Source of the DNA: Smallanthus sonchifolius
Lineage: Eukaryota; Streptophyta; Magnoliopsida; Asterales; Asteraceae
Length of the DNA stretch: 64,000 nt
NCBI GenBank assembly: GCA_023525975.1
Contig: CM042029.1
Coordinates: forward strand, 88,456,849 to 88,520,848
Direction: 5' to 3'
Below are positions 48,229-58,693 of this stretch, one piece after another. Each line of letters begins with the position of its first letter. Position 1 is the stretch's first letter. The notes beneath the pieces are model-generated. The model was given only the letters and a program-made list of their open reading frames with translations, had not been told where the DNA came from and did no database searches. The position numbers and the translations under genes are program-made.

Positions 48229-48233
48229 TACAT

Positions 48234-50378
48234 GAGGCATAACCAAACCATGACACAGGTGTTTTGCCCCTCGCTCATACCTCACGAGCAATGTTTGAAC
48301 ACTATGCGGTCATTTGGCCAGAGGGACCCATGGTTAGCGCGACTAACCATGACCGAGGGTGTCAATCCCAATAGTACTATCCATAGAATCCCAGGCTATC
48401 CTTAGCTAATTGTTATAAAATATGATGGTCAGGGGGCTTTACGAGCTCCAAACGTGTTCACTCATGCAAACATAAAGGTCGGGTCTTGTTTTCTTGTTAC
48501 CATATGAAAATGTTTATAAGTATGTGTTCCATGTTTTCTAAGATGTATCAAGTAATGATGTTTCGTGTTTTCAAACGTGTTATGGAAGTATGTTTCTCCC
48601 CCGATGTTTCTAAAACATTAAAAGTTAAAAGGGGACAGTGAACTCACCTCAAGTCCAGCAAATGCGATCACAAGCTCAACTGACAACAAGTGAGCGCAAC
48701 GATCCTAAACGGTTCCTATTGTTCAAACAAGTGTTGTCAATATCAACAACAATATAACTAGGATCGTGCCCTAACATTATGGTTTCAAATCTAAACCCAA
48801 CCCATGTTGAGGACATCTAAGTTGTAGAAACCAAATTCTTTATTTTTAACGAAAATTGGGCAGAGTCCCGTTTGTTTTTGGCTAAACCCGACAATATCCA
48901 ATTGTCCAATTACAACACCAACTTACACCAATAATCCAATAAACCGCACTTTAGATCCTAATACTAAAGTCATACTTCAATTCGACAATTATTTGATAAA
49001 TATATAAAAACTATATCATTATAATACAATTTAACATGCCCGAAAAACGTTCTCAAAAGACGTCCCCGACAAAATTTATAGGTCCCGTGCTACTACCTGA
49101 CAATAGATATATAAGTGTTTCGGGTCATACCTTAGCCTACAAGCCGTTCTAAGCGGTTTTGTACGAAAAGCTGAGCATGACGCGAGAAGAAACTTGTTTC
49201 GCTCATAACTTGATCATACGAACTCCGATTGAGATGATTCAAGCGGCCATGAACTCATCTCGCCAAGCCCCACCAGCGCCGCCGGTCTCAGCCGCCGGCC
49301 GCCGCCGTCGCCGTCGCCGGAAAACCGGACAGTGGCCGGATTTAGTGGTTTTGGCCGGAAAGCTTCACCACCGTCGCGATCTAGTGCAAACCACCACCAC
49401 CATCGGACTCAGGACGTCGAGATCTATCAGATGAGGTGGTGCACTTGCCGCCACTCGCCGGTCCGCTGTGATCCGCCGCTGTGCGCCGCCGCCTCCTGAT
49501 GCTGTCGCTGCGCCACCGTGCGCCGCTGCTCTCCGCCGTTGTTCTTCCGTTCATGCTCGCCGGAGGAGGCCGCCGAAAGGTGGCCGACCCCCCCTTCCTT
49601 TCTCTCGTTCTCTCTCTGAACACACACACACAAGTGTGTGTGTTTGTTGTGCAAATGAGGAAAAAGATGAGAAGATTTTATATATATATCTAGCGTTTTA
49701 AGTGGGTAGACTACCTACCAGTAACGCGTGTCAAACCCAAAATATCGTCATGCATTTAGTTCCCGATTAATATTTGTCGTTCATAATATAAATATTAATA
49801 CTAAAATAAATATTCAAATAATTTATTTTGTTAGCTTATTACCGGAGAATATTCGAGTCGGTATGAGCTGACAACGCGTGTGTGAGTCTGTTCGTCGGAT
49901 TTATCGTTTCACTCTCCGGTTATTAATAACATTTTTATTATAGACAAATATTTATACCGTACCGCTATCGTTAGTTTTACGAGGATCTAACGTGGTTTAA
50001 CATTCGTATACACGTACTACACGTGTATTTATCCGAACAGTCTTTTCAAATGAATATTAATACTTAATATCAATAATTCATTAATTCATTTAATCGTTCT
50101 GTCGAATACCCGGTAAAAACCGTTGTTTAACACGTTTAACGTTTAGAATTTCTGAACCGCGTACGTTCTTATATCTTTTCTTAAGTTCTCAGAATCGCGT
50201 AACGAGTCATTAAATGAAATCGTGTGACTAATATGATATTCGGATTGTGTAAATTTGGATTTCTAACGGGCTTGGATCCTTACTGGGCCTCAAATGGACT
50301 TGACTTCCTATTGGGCCTTATTGGGCCTAGTTGGGTTTTAGCCCAACAACTGGGTTTTGGATTCTGAAATTTTGCAGG
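48234..50378 (-). other. Upstream part of long Gypsy LTR, with GC-rich block
   Basis: No gene is supported. 49255-49620 is strikingly GC-rich (CCGCCGCCGTCGCCG-type runs) inside otherwise AT-rich DNA. It opens short frames on both strands rich in Arg, Pro and Ala (49159-49701), which look like composition artefacts. The block may be captured genic DNA. Confidence 0.45.
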
Positions 50379-50385
50379 TGTCACA

Positions 50386-51648
50386 GTACTGTTTAGAAGA
50401 AAGAGCATTAGGAGCACCAGAAGTAGGAACAGTAACCCCAGCATCAGAAACAACATTAGCAGCAGCTTTGGGTCTAGTAAATTTGAAATCTTTAGGAAAC
50501 CCAATTAAACGGTAACATTTGCTGGCATCATGTCCTGGCTTCTTGCAATGAGAGCAAACAGAACTTTTCTGAGCACTGGAATTCTTTGGTACTTGCATAG
50601 AAGCATTCTGAGGAATAAACTGAGCCGGTGAATGAAGCTCCCTCTGTTTCTCATCTTGAATGAGAAAATCATAAGCTTCATTGATTGAGGGAAGAGGCTT
50701 CATCATGATAATATTCCCACGAATCATGTCATAACAAGGGTTAAGACCCATCAGAAACTGCATCAAACGTTGATCTGTTTCGCGCTTAGCCATAAGTTGG
50801 GAAGTACCACATGTGCATGGAGGAATAGTCTCGATTGCATTAAGCTCATCCCAAACAGCTTTGATTTTGGTAAAATATGTAGCAACATCATCATTCCCTT
50901 GAGAAATAGAAGAAAGAGACTTCTGCAATTGATAATACTTGGCCCCATTACTCTGTCCATACCGGTCAGTTAACTCTTTCCAGAGTTGTCGAGCAGTCTC
51001 AACATACAAAACGCTCTCACTGATATCACTGGACAAAGTGTTCAAAATCCAAGAAATAACCATATCATTGCATCTTTTCCATAAATCTAGATTAGGAGAG
51101 GAAGTAGGTCTGACAACAATCCCAGCAACAAAACCAAGTTTTGTTCTTAGCAGATAAGGCAATGGACATGGCACGTTTCTAGGATCCGAAAGAAGAGCCG
51201 TCAAATGTTTTAGAAAAAAGTAAGAGACCCGGATGATCAGATGAATATAAGAACAAAGGATTAGAAGAATCCATAGGAACAACAAATGCGGGATCAACAG
51301 TAGAAGGAATGAAAAAACAGAAAGAAAATGAAGACTGGAATAAGCGAACTTGTTAAGTTCGCCGAGGAAAGGAAGAGGCGAACTTAATAAGTTCGCCCGT
51401 AACAAACTACTGAGATAAGTTCGCCTGCACGAACAGAAAAACGGGAAATCGATCCTGAAATCATCATAACTCAAAATCAGAGAAGTATATGAAGAAATCC
51501 AACCGTAGGAATGATTAGAAACAAAAAAAGAAGGTTTTGAACGGATCAAAACAGGAAACAACCCCCAATTGACACAAAAAATGAGAAAACGAATTAAACA
51601 ACAAAGAATGAGTGTGGAAAAAGAAAAAAAAATCATAGAATCGAGCAT
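50386..51648 (-). pseudogene. Copia gag fragment interrupted by a Gypsy LTR
   Basis: Minus strand. Recognisable gag begins around 51170 (KLGFVAGIVVRP) and continues through LWKRCNDMVISWILNTLSSDISESV and AVWDELNAIETIPPC to the zinc knuckle CSHCKKPGHDASKC (about 50565-50525). Translation then runs into Gypsy LTR sequence at 50385. The approximately 150 codons upstream in the same open frame belong to the leader, not gag: the true gag start (MDSSNP, about 51277) is in another frame, with an internal stop and a shift. All of pol is missing. Gag packages the element RNA into virus-like particles; this one cannot. Confidence 0.85.
51344..51425. repeat. Palindromes in the Copia leader
   Basis: 51344-51362 has arms GCGAACTT and AAGTTCGC. 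51377-51397 is a perfect 21-bp palindrome with arms GGCGAACTTA and TAAGTTCGCC around one A. 51414-51425 is a half copy. The LTR carries two more (see 51665-51885). Confidence 0.9.
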
Positions 51649-51652
51649 ATAT

Positions 51653-51664
51653 GCTCTGATACCA
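51653..51664 (-). other. Primer binding site of minus-strand Copia element
   Basis: The minus strand reads TGGTATCAGAGC, complementary to initiator tRNA-Met, touching the LTR end. Confidence 0.9.
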
Positions 51665-51885
51665 TGTTATGATATCGAGAATGATCGCTAAAACAAGCGA
51701 GAATGATAAACGAGAGAAAAAAATGAGAGAGAATAATTGGGGGTAAAAGTGATATGATTTGATTGATAACTTGAATAATGTTACAAAGAAGCTATTTATA
51801 GACAAAGCTAACAAACTACTGAACAAGACGAACTTAATAAGTTCGCCCATATACTAAACAAGCGGACTTAGTAAGTTCGCTAACA
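51665..51885 (-). repeat. 5' LTR of minus-strand Copia element
   Basis: 221 bp, TGTTAGCG...ATAACA on the minus strand, followed on the plus strand by the TSD gtttc (51886-51890), the same as at 36472-36476. It contains inverted repeats CGAACTTA-A-TAAGTTCG at 51829-51845 and a near-palindrome at 51862-51880. Confidence 0.93.
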
Positions 51886-51973
51886 GTTTCTTCTACTAAT
51901 GATGAAGCTTTAGCCAAGAGATTGAGCCCGGAAACTTGTACTTCTCAAAAGTTGGTTGGTGGTGAAGATGGAG
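51886..51973 (+). pseudogene. GVSS copy C, exon 1 part 2
   Basis: Resumes after the Copia insertion; 51886-51890 is the second copy of TSD gtttc. It encodes the rest of the GVSSTNDEALAKRL region and ends at 51973 before the donor GTATTA, in phase 1. If the donor is not used, the frame reads on to a TAA at 52030-52032, giving a short alternative C-terminus (PQRWWKKY...). Confidence 0.6.
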
Positions 51974-52624
51974 GTATTAGCCCACAACGATGGTGGAAGA
52001 AATATTTGCTTAAGTTGATTGAGTTGATGTAAAACTTGTTTGTTTGTTTGATTCAACCTCTAATAATTTGCTTAATTAATTTGGTGTGTGTTTGTTTAGA
52101 AGTTAGAACCCTAATTAATATTATCAATGAATATTCATGTGTGAGGTTAGTGTGAAAGTCTCAAAAGATTGCTAAACTCAAAGTCAACTCAGTTTTATAT
52201 CAGTTTGACAAGTTTGCTAAAGATGGAGGGTTATTTACTTGATAGCCAAAAGTTAGAGGACTAAAAGTGTCAAATTAACAACTGGGTTTGTTATTTTCTG
52301 TTAATCCAATTTGGGGAGTTAGGTTAGTTGCGATAGAAGCTTTAGATTCATTATGTTCAATTTTGGATCACTGACGGACTACTGGAGTATCATCGTGACA
52401 CAAGTGGTACCACTCGATCATATTTCAACATCAAGTCACCAATTCAGGAGGAAACCCAATTTTTCTAGGAAAACCCCCTTGTGATATTTGAATCTAGGAC
52501 CTTATGGTCACTGAGCCTTATCCCACCTCCAAGATGCTGTTGGGCTATTATGCATTTGGTTTTCTCTTACTCTTGGTTATCTTTTCCTTCTTCTTAATAT
52601 TCTAACCGTTTTATTATTTTATAG
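51974..52624 (+). other. Predicted intron of GVSS copy C
   Basis: 651 bp from GTATTAG to TTTTATAG. AT-rich with a T-rich stretch before the acceptor (about 52556-52620). It contains no gene. The matching intron in copy D is 58782-59429. Confidence 0.55.
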
Positions 52625-52899
52625 AGAAGCCTAAAGCTCTAAAGTTGGCTATTAAAGATTGGAGGATTAAAAGATTAAGTGGTCTGCAAGAAAATTTTGA
52701 GTTGTTGAAGGAGATTAAGAGTCGGGAAAGGGTTGTGGATGTAGGTGGCGGCTCTCTTGATGTTATCAGAGAAAGTCAAAATTTGGTTAAGGAATTGGGC
52801 AAATTGGATTATTTACAAAATACAAATCTGGCTCAAAATGCGAAGAATAAAAGGAATGTTGAGCGGATGAAAATTTCAAATTCTTTCATGGAATGTTAA
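52625..52899 (+). pseudogene. GVSS copy C, exon 2
   Basis: Joins in phase 1 to give ...GEDGEKPKALKLAIKDWRIK and continues for about 90 residues of charged, probably helical sequence rich in Lys, Glu and Leu (SGLQENFELLKEIKSRERV). It ends FMEC then TAA at 52897-52899. The frame is open here, unlike in copy D. No known domain was recognised. Confidence 0.6.
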
Positions 52900-54522
52900 A
52901 TAGGAAACGACGACAATTGCTTATTCGGGGGTTAATATCGGATTAGGTTTTGATTCCGACACGGTCAAAAAGGGATTTTTCTTGACTTTTTCATAAATCA
53001 ATTTAAGAGGTTAGATGGCAATGAGATTAAGGAGTGTTTGGAATTCAGTTTGAAAATGACTTAGGGTGGTGGGAGTGGAAAGCGGGTTCAAGGCGGCAAG
53101 ACGGGTAGACGGGTATACCGCCGCAAGCATGGCGGGTAGGCACAGCGGGTATAAGTACCCGAAGAAACAATTGAATTTACCCGTTGAATTGGTTTCTGTG
53201 ATGTGGCACTAATCAAATGGGATTTTTGAATATAAAATAGACAATTTACAAAAAAATAAAAATAAATAATTGAAGTACTTTTCTGTTTCAGAGATTTAAA
53301 ATTATTTAAATAAAACGATTAATAAGATATGTATGAATATTAATTTGTTTTACTTAAAATAAAAATGAAAAAATGAGATGGAGTGGAGGGTACTTGGAGG
53401 TATTTTTAACTTGTTTTTATTTATCATTATGTATTTTTCTTTAATTAATTAAAATTTTAATTTTTAAATTTAATTTTAATTTGTTTTTTTTAAATAAGAG
53501 GGTTGAAGTGTACTTAGAGGGTACCACTCCTACCTCAGATGATACTTTGGCTAATTGAGGTAACATCTCATGATTGGTGTAATTTGAAAGGGTGGTTTGG
53601 TTGAAGGGTACCACTCCCACCCCCCTTAGTGACTTATTTTTTAAAAAACCAATAAATCAATAAAGTGTTTGACATTGATAAAATTCCTTTTTTTAAGTTT
53701 TAAAAAATTGTTTTTTAAAAATAATAAATCCTGACTTTTTAAAAGTACTTATAACTTTTTAAACATAAAATTACCAATCTACCTACCTTTTAATTAAATT
53801 TTGAATCAGATTATTACTTTTGATTGACCGAATACAAGATTTCACCATCATTCGCATTAAAGTTGAATCAAAGTAAAAAATTAAAATTATCACATTACAC
53901 TAATACTTAAAAAGGAAGTGTCGCCACCGACAACATCACAGCCCTTCAATTTTGTTTATCACAGCCCTTCAATTTTGTTTAATGACACAAATGAACCAAT
54001 AAATTAATAAAATGTTATTTTAATCCCATCAAGTTTTAAAAAAACAACTTATTGACTTATTGGTTTTTTCATCAAAAAAAGTTAATACAAACACTCTTTA
54101 AAAAACAACTTATTGACTTATTGGCTTTTTCCATCAAAAAAAATTAATACAAACACTTTTTTAAAACTACTTTTGTAAAAGTCACAAATCAATAAACACT
54201 TTTGATAATAAAAAACACTTTTATAGTTAAATAAGCAATCCTAAACACACTCACGTTTTTAAGATTAAATTTAAAAATGACTTATTGGCTTTTTAAAACA
54301 TGCTAACCATAGGTTTATTAATAAATTTCCTCCGGAGAAAATTGAAAATTGTGTTAGCAAAAGACGTTTCCAATCAAGATAATCTACTGTATATGATTAG
54401 ATACTCGAATTCATTCCAACCACATATATATAAAGTATTTTAGGGAAAGTGTGAAAGACACTTTAACAAATTTTTTTTTTTCTTTTCCTCTTCTGAATTT
54501 CATTTCTTACTTGCCCCCTTAA
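52900..54522. other. AT-rich DNA downstream of copy C
   Basis: No gene is seen. It includes a GC-rich CGGGTA/TACCCG cluster at about 53090-53170 and a MITE-like stretch at about 53625-54310. In that stretch, ACTTATT...CCAATAA strings at the left face TTATTGGCTTTTT strings at the right, and a 63-bp unit (CTTATTGACTTATTGG...) occurs twice at about 54048-54165. A small hairpin AAGTGTGAAAGACACTT lies at about 54448. Confidence 0.4.
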
Positions 54523-55572
54523 GGCTAAGGGGCTACTTCCGAGGGCTACTTCCGAGGAATACCTCGTGAAGATGACATGGCTGGCGTGGAACCATAGAAC
54601 ACCACGCCCCCTACGCGTGGTCCACGGTCATGGAATGGTACCGTGGAGATTTCCACCGGCGTGAAATCTGATCCGAATGCATATCTCTTGTTCCTTGTAG
54701 TCTTCTTATTTCAATAGTACATCTCTTAATCCAAGATGTACAACTCACTTCCATATCAAATAAAGTCAGATTCAGTCACAAGGTACATCTCTTAATCCAA
54801 GATGTACAACTCACTTCAATCACACACTTTTTTTAAGGTGAACATTGAATGTGTGACGTCGCATCCCCCGTCACATGGGAGAGCCTCGTTCAACTTTAGC
54901 CAATATGTTATCTTCCCCTGGCCCACTTGGCGTCAGAGTTGGATAGCTTTCAAAGAAGAGTTGGAGAGCTTTCAAGGAAAAACCCAACCCAATACGGCCC
55001 CTTCCGGGCTTGAGGGAGAGCCGAGGCTCCAACCCTGGATCGACGTGGGTAAAACCCTGGTGCATCAGCCTAAAAGGCCTCATTTGCGAGGCAACAGAAA
55101 TTAATGGTGGTGGCAGGGATTGAACCCGGGTCCCTTGGGACTTCAGGCCTCACCTCAACCTCTACACCACAACCTCTTTGGCACTTCAATCACACACTTG
55201 AACTTTTAATAACTCTGGTGAAAAGATTTACCATATATAGTTGTGAATAAAAAGAAAAAAAATTATTTGAATGTAATGTTTTTTAGTTTTTAAAATTTTG
55301 TATGTTTTTAAGTTAGTTTTTTAAATTGTTATGTTTTTTATTATTTTAAATGTAATGTTTTTCAGTTTTTAAATGTAATGTTTTTTTAATTTTTATGTTA
55401 TTTTTTATTTAAATTGTTAAATAAAGATAATTAAATTAGAAAAAGAAAATGACGTGACAGTGTGAAAATGCGAAACCATTTCCCTTAAATGTGGAGAATG
55501 GGAAAAAGCTGTAAAATCTGATGTGACGCTAACGCTGATGTGTATGAAAATGTGGAACCACTCCCCTTAGCC
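54523..55572. mobile_element. PIF/Harbinger-like non-autonomous element
   Basis: Termini GGCTAAGGGG (54523) and CCCCTTAGCC (to 55572) are inverted repeats, and each is bordered by TAA (54520-54522 and 55573-55575), the 3-bp target duplication typical of PIF/Harbinger. No transposase is present. A tRNA-derived SINE is inserted inside. Two direct copies of GTACATCTCTTAATCC...AGATGTAC at about 54718 and 54783 are themselves inverted repeats. The same element occurs in unit 2. Confidence 0.7.
54830..55181 (-). mobile_element. tRNA-derived SINE with 18-bp target duplication
   Basis: On the minus strand the 5' end carries polymerase III boxes: A-box TGGTGTAGAGG (55169-55159) and B-box GGTTCAATCCC (55126-55116). 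A 352-bp body and a short A tail at 54830-54834 follow. Perfect flanking duplications CACTTCAATCACACACTT are at 54812-54829 and 55182-55199. This is the classic outcome of LINE-mediated SINE insertion. Confidence 0.88.
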
Positions 55573-55652
55573 TAATTAGATAACATCTCTCTAAAAATGT
55601 GGATTTTATAGTATCTCCATTATATGTTCAACTTCACCAAACACATTTATTT

Positions 55653-55985
55653 ATTTTTTTGAACGGCCGGATTGTATTAATTAGAAAAGTAGCTAAGGAG
55701 CTAGATATAATACAAGGGAAAAACACCAAAAAAGACCATGATACAAGCCAATGAACTATTCAAATCTAAATCTACACCAAGATTGTCAATCGGTGGATGA
55801 GAGTTTGCCTCGATGCTTCACGCACCCAGAGAAACCCGGTAGCCTTTATCTCTTCTAGAGTTTTGAAGAAGGATGGGCTACGGTTGTTGAAGACCTTGTC
55901 ATTTTGAAGACCAAACACATTCAGACGTACATCGAAAATGACAATTTGTTGAAGATTGATGATTTGTTGTGTTCTTTTTTTCATA
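55653..55985 (-). mobile_element. 5'-truncated LINE (L1-type) tail
   Basis: The minus strand encodes FNNRSPSFFKTLEEIKATGFLWVREASRQTL, resembling the C-terminal end of plant L1 ORF2. A 3' untranslated region ending ACAATCCGGCCGTTC and an A tail (T run 55653-55660 on the plus strand) follow. The 5' end and a target duplication could not be fixed. A second copy lies at 63173-63535. Confidence 0.7.
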
Positions 55986-56422
55986 ATATTCCTATATATT
56001 AGGATTCTAAGTAAAAAGAAAATATTTTTTTCTATTAAAAGGAACCTGATTTTAAAATTTGCTTTAGGCCTCAGAAAGGTTGAGCCGAGTCTGCCTAGAT
56101 TTTTTTTACAAAATCATTGTGGCCATCTTTTAGTCGTGAGTGGCCTCATCATTGTGGTTATTAACGAGGATTTTTCTTCCGGTGTGTGTGTATACAAGCA
56201 TCTGTTTTTTTTCTATACATGTATGGATTTTATGGAGGGTCTTCATGTGGCTATTGAAGACATTGTTTCAGCTGGTTATTTCAGTTCCTCATTGCTATGA
56301 GGGTCTTCGTGTGCCAAAGATACGGAGTCTTACACATTTTTATACCCCCGTCGTTGCGCGCGCGTCTCACACACTAGTATGTTTATAAAAGTAGAAGCTA
56401 ATATAATCACAGTGAATATTAA
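55986..56422. other. Non-coding end of unit 1
   Basis: No gene is supported. It contains a GCGCGCGCGTCTCAC block (about 56356) and then the boundary sequence ATAAAAGTAGAAGCTAA (about 56386-56402), which also opens unit 1 at 35051. Short ORFs at 55956-56388 look accidental. Confidence 0.4.
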
Positions 56423-57078
56423 TCTATATCTGTATATACTAATAAATAAAGGTTTTGGGGTGACACATGTCATTCACATGTTCATCCTTAATATTTTTTC
56501 CTGCCTCTCTCCTATTTAATGTTAGAAGTTTCTATAAAAAAAATTATAATTTTTGTTTACCGCATCTCTCTCCTATTAAATAATACTGATTTTTATAAAA
56601 CATTTTTTAATTAAAAAATAGATTTGTTCATAAAACATTTTTAGAATTTGAACATTTCTTTCATTCTTTTTATAAAAACATTTTTTAAAAATAACTAAAT
56701 AACGTTTCTAAAATTTGTATTAAAAAATTATGTAATATGTCAAAAATATGTAATATTAGATATTTATTACTAAGTATACATAACACTGCATTTATTCACC
56801 ATGTATAATATACTATATTTACTACGTCTCGACTTCTGATTAAATTTAGACTTTTGTTTTTCGCCTTTCTATCCTATTAAATAATAATGATGTTAAATAA
56901 TTAAATATCTAACACATATTGTAATATTTTATTAAAATTTATTAAGTCATAAGAAATTTTTAATTATTTATTATTTTACAGATGACTAATAAAATCAAAA
57001 TACAAATTTTTATAAAAGATACTGTTTTATAACAAGTTGTATTTATTTAATCCATGTAAAACATGGGCTTTAACCTAG
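56423..57078 (+). mobile_element. Non-autonomous Helitron-like element
   Basis: Starts TCTATATCTGTATATACTA and ends CTAG at 57075-57078, between A (56422) and T (57079). A hairpin with stem CCATGT/ACATGG and a 3-base loop lies at about 57051-57066, some 8-10 bases before CTAG, as Helitrons have. The homologous site at 35095/35096 reads ATTAA|TAGAGG without the insert, a clean empty site. It is 656 bp with no Rep/helicase. Confidence 0.82.
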
Positions 57079-57079
57079 T

Positions 57080-58085
57080 ATAGGTAATAATTGACTTGAT
57101 AACGACGTTGGTCTTTGCTAACGTCACAACCTATAATTGAAGGGAGGATTCAAACCTATAATTAAAAAATGTTTTATTGTGGAAAGCAAGAGGAAGAAGA
57201 AGTGCAACTTCCTGGACAGGACAACTAGCTAGGAATATAGTAAAAGAATTAGGAAATGACCTAATTTCCAACTACTTTCTTAACACCAACCAAAATTTTA
57301 CAACCGATCGTATTACAACCACCGATCAGAAATCGAGTGCGATACGAATGATCTATCGGAAGACAACTACGCTACGGATGTTCTATGGGAAAGGGAGTAC
57401 GATATGGAGACGTATTCTGATTACTCATTTTAATTTAATTGTTTTTAGTAATTTATGATTATTTTTTATTTTTAGGAGTGTAATGTGTTTTTTTATTTAA
57501 GTAATGAAGTATTTTTTAATTTATAAATTTTATATTTAATTATTAAATTATAACATTTATTTGTATGTATGTGTTTTATTATTCATATAACTACAATTAT
57601 TTATATAAGAATATAAGAAAAAATATATTAAAAAAATAGCGAAATGTCGTCGCTATATGTCATCAAAATCTTGGCCGGTTAATTTTGGCAGTCCCACCTA
57701 AGCTGTTTTTTAAAAGAAAATAAAAAAAACAATTTTTAGCTATAGAGGTGACCTTCTTTTTCACTATTTCCCGTCTAAGCTATCCCAACGTATAGTATGG
57801 TGACCTAACCTAAATATCTGAGAAAGTCTATGGCGATGACTCAATTTGTCGCTATAGCCTTCATCAGCATAGACCCAAATTCTTGTAGTGTAGCTAGAAC
57901 TTTTTTGTTTTAATTTAATAAAATTCTCCATGGTTAAGAAAAAATTTGATATTAATTAAATAGAATCATGTGGCCAATAGAAAGGACAATATATGTAGTA
58001 AAAGATATTAATCATGGGAATGGAGTTTGGAGTGAAGAGACACGTTGTTAGGTAGGTACGCGGAGGACATGTAGTAGTTTCATCT
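57080..58085. other. Upstream region of copy D
   Basis: Nearly the same as 35097-36101, including the CACTA-type end ATTCTTGTAGTG at about 57882-57893 and the unrecognised ORF at 57177-57458. AT-rich; no gene is supported. Confidence 0.45.
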
Positions 58086-58092
58086 TATATAA
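58086..58092 (+). promoter_or_regulatory. TATA box of GVSS copy D
   Basis: TATATAA at the same distance from the ATG (58132) as in copy C. Confidence 0.5.
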
Positions 58093-58131
58093 CTAACTAG
58101 TCGCTGGAACAGGAAACAACAAAACTAAATC

Positions 58132-58460
58132 ATGGCTGAGCAAAGAAGCGGAGATGATCAGAAACACTCTCAAGATGGGAGTGGGATTAAGATACGCCCC
58201 CAAGGGGATGCTAAAAGCATCAATCGCCCCCAAGATGATGCTAAAAGCATCAATCGCCCCGTGCAAAGAAGGTTGCATTTACAGCGTGCTATTTCTGTTT
58301 ACTATGACTGTATGGACGATCTAGAGTTTGGGCGGGATACAAATAGACTCGATTACTTCGCTATCACTGATTTGAGTTCTTACGAAGGCCAAGATCCCTC
58401 TCGAATTGGTAGTAGTGGCGTTGGTGGTGGTGGGACTCGACAAGTGGCCCTCGGGGTTTC
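58132..58460 (+). pseudogene. GVSS-family copy D, exon 1 part 1 (uncharacterised protein)
   Basis: Almost identical to copy C (36148-36476): a hydrophilic N-terminus MAEQRSGDDQKH, the duplicated DAKSINRP repeat, EFGRDTNR, SSYEGQD and TRQVALGV. It is interrupted at 58461 by a solo LTR at exactly the same target (gtttc) as copy C. Continuing at 58699-58781 and, after an intron, at 59430-59702 gives the same two-exon layout, but exon 2 has frameshifts. No function is recognised. Reading into the solo LTR gives a 136-codon frame, a possible truncated product of unknown relevance. Confidence 0.6.
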
Positions 58461-58693
58461 TGTTATGATATCGAGAATGATCGCTAAAACAAGCGAGAAT
58501 GATAAACGAGAGACAAAAATGAGAGAGAATAATTTGGGGTAAAACTGATATGATTTGATTGATAACTTGAATAAGGTTACAAAGAAGCTATTTATAGACA
58601 AAGTTAACAAACTCCTGAACCATACGAACTTAATAAGTTCGCCCCTATACTAAACAAGCGAACTTAGTAAGTTCGCTACTAAGTTCGCTAACA
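58461..58693 (-). repeat. Solo Copia LTR in GVSS copy D
   Basis: 233 bp, TGTTATGATATC...GCTAACA on the plus strand, with TSD gtttc at 58456-58460 and 58694-58698. It includes palindromes at 58625-58641 (arms CGAACTTA/TAAGTTCG) and 58658-58676 (arms GCGAACTTA/TAAGTTCGC) and a 12-bp local duplication near its end. No internal Copia sequence remains, so LTR-LTR recombination is inferred. Confidence 0.95.

Larger units (their letters stand above)
37731..50385 (-). repeat. Long Gypsy LTR (about 3.5 kb) split by the Tekay-like element
   Basis: On the minus strand the LTR would start at 50385 (TGTGACACCTGC) and end at 37731 (GGGGGTGTGACA), directly before the primer site. It is interrupted by the Tekay-like element at 39111-48228 plus a TSD copy, leaving about 3.53 kb of LTR. 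It contains a 15-copy minisatellite (38184-38880) and a GC-rich block (49255-49620). It is inserted in the gag of a minus-strand Copia element at 50386. The rest of this Gypsy, including its other LTR, is gone. Confidence 0.75.
35046..57078. repeat. Tandem duplication, unit 1 (expanded by nested retrotransposons)
   Basis: The sequence from about 35055 to 36476 matches 57080-58460. From 51886 to about 56422 it matches 58694-63979, apart from small differences. Both units contain, in the same order, a CACTA terminus, GVSS gene, intron, exon 2, Harbinger-like element with a SINE inside, LINE tail and a boundary sequence ATAAAAGTAGAAGCTAA. Unit 1 is enlarged by about 15 kb of retrotransposon DNA at 36477-51885 and ends with a complete Helitron-like element. 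Confidence 0.9.

Noticed and set aside
49159..49701. Arg/Pro-rich ORFs
   Set aside because: GC-rich composition keeps frames open on both strands; no start context, motif or conservation supports a protein.
55110..55170. A functional tRNA gene on the minus strand
   Set aside because: A- and B-box sequences are present but no cloverleaf or acceptor stem could be formed; the flanking 18-bp duplications mark it as a SINE head.
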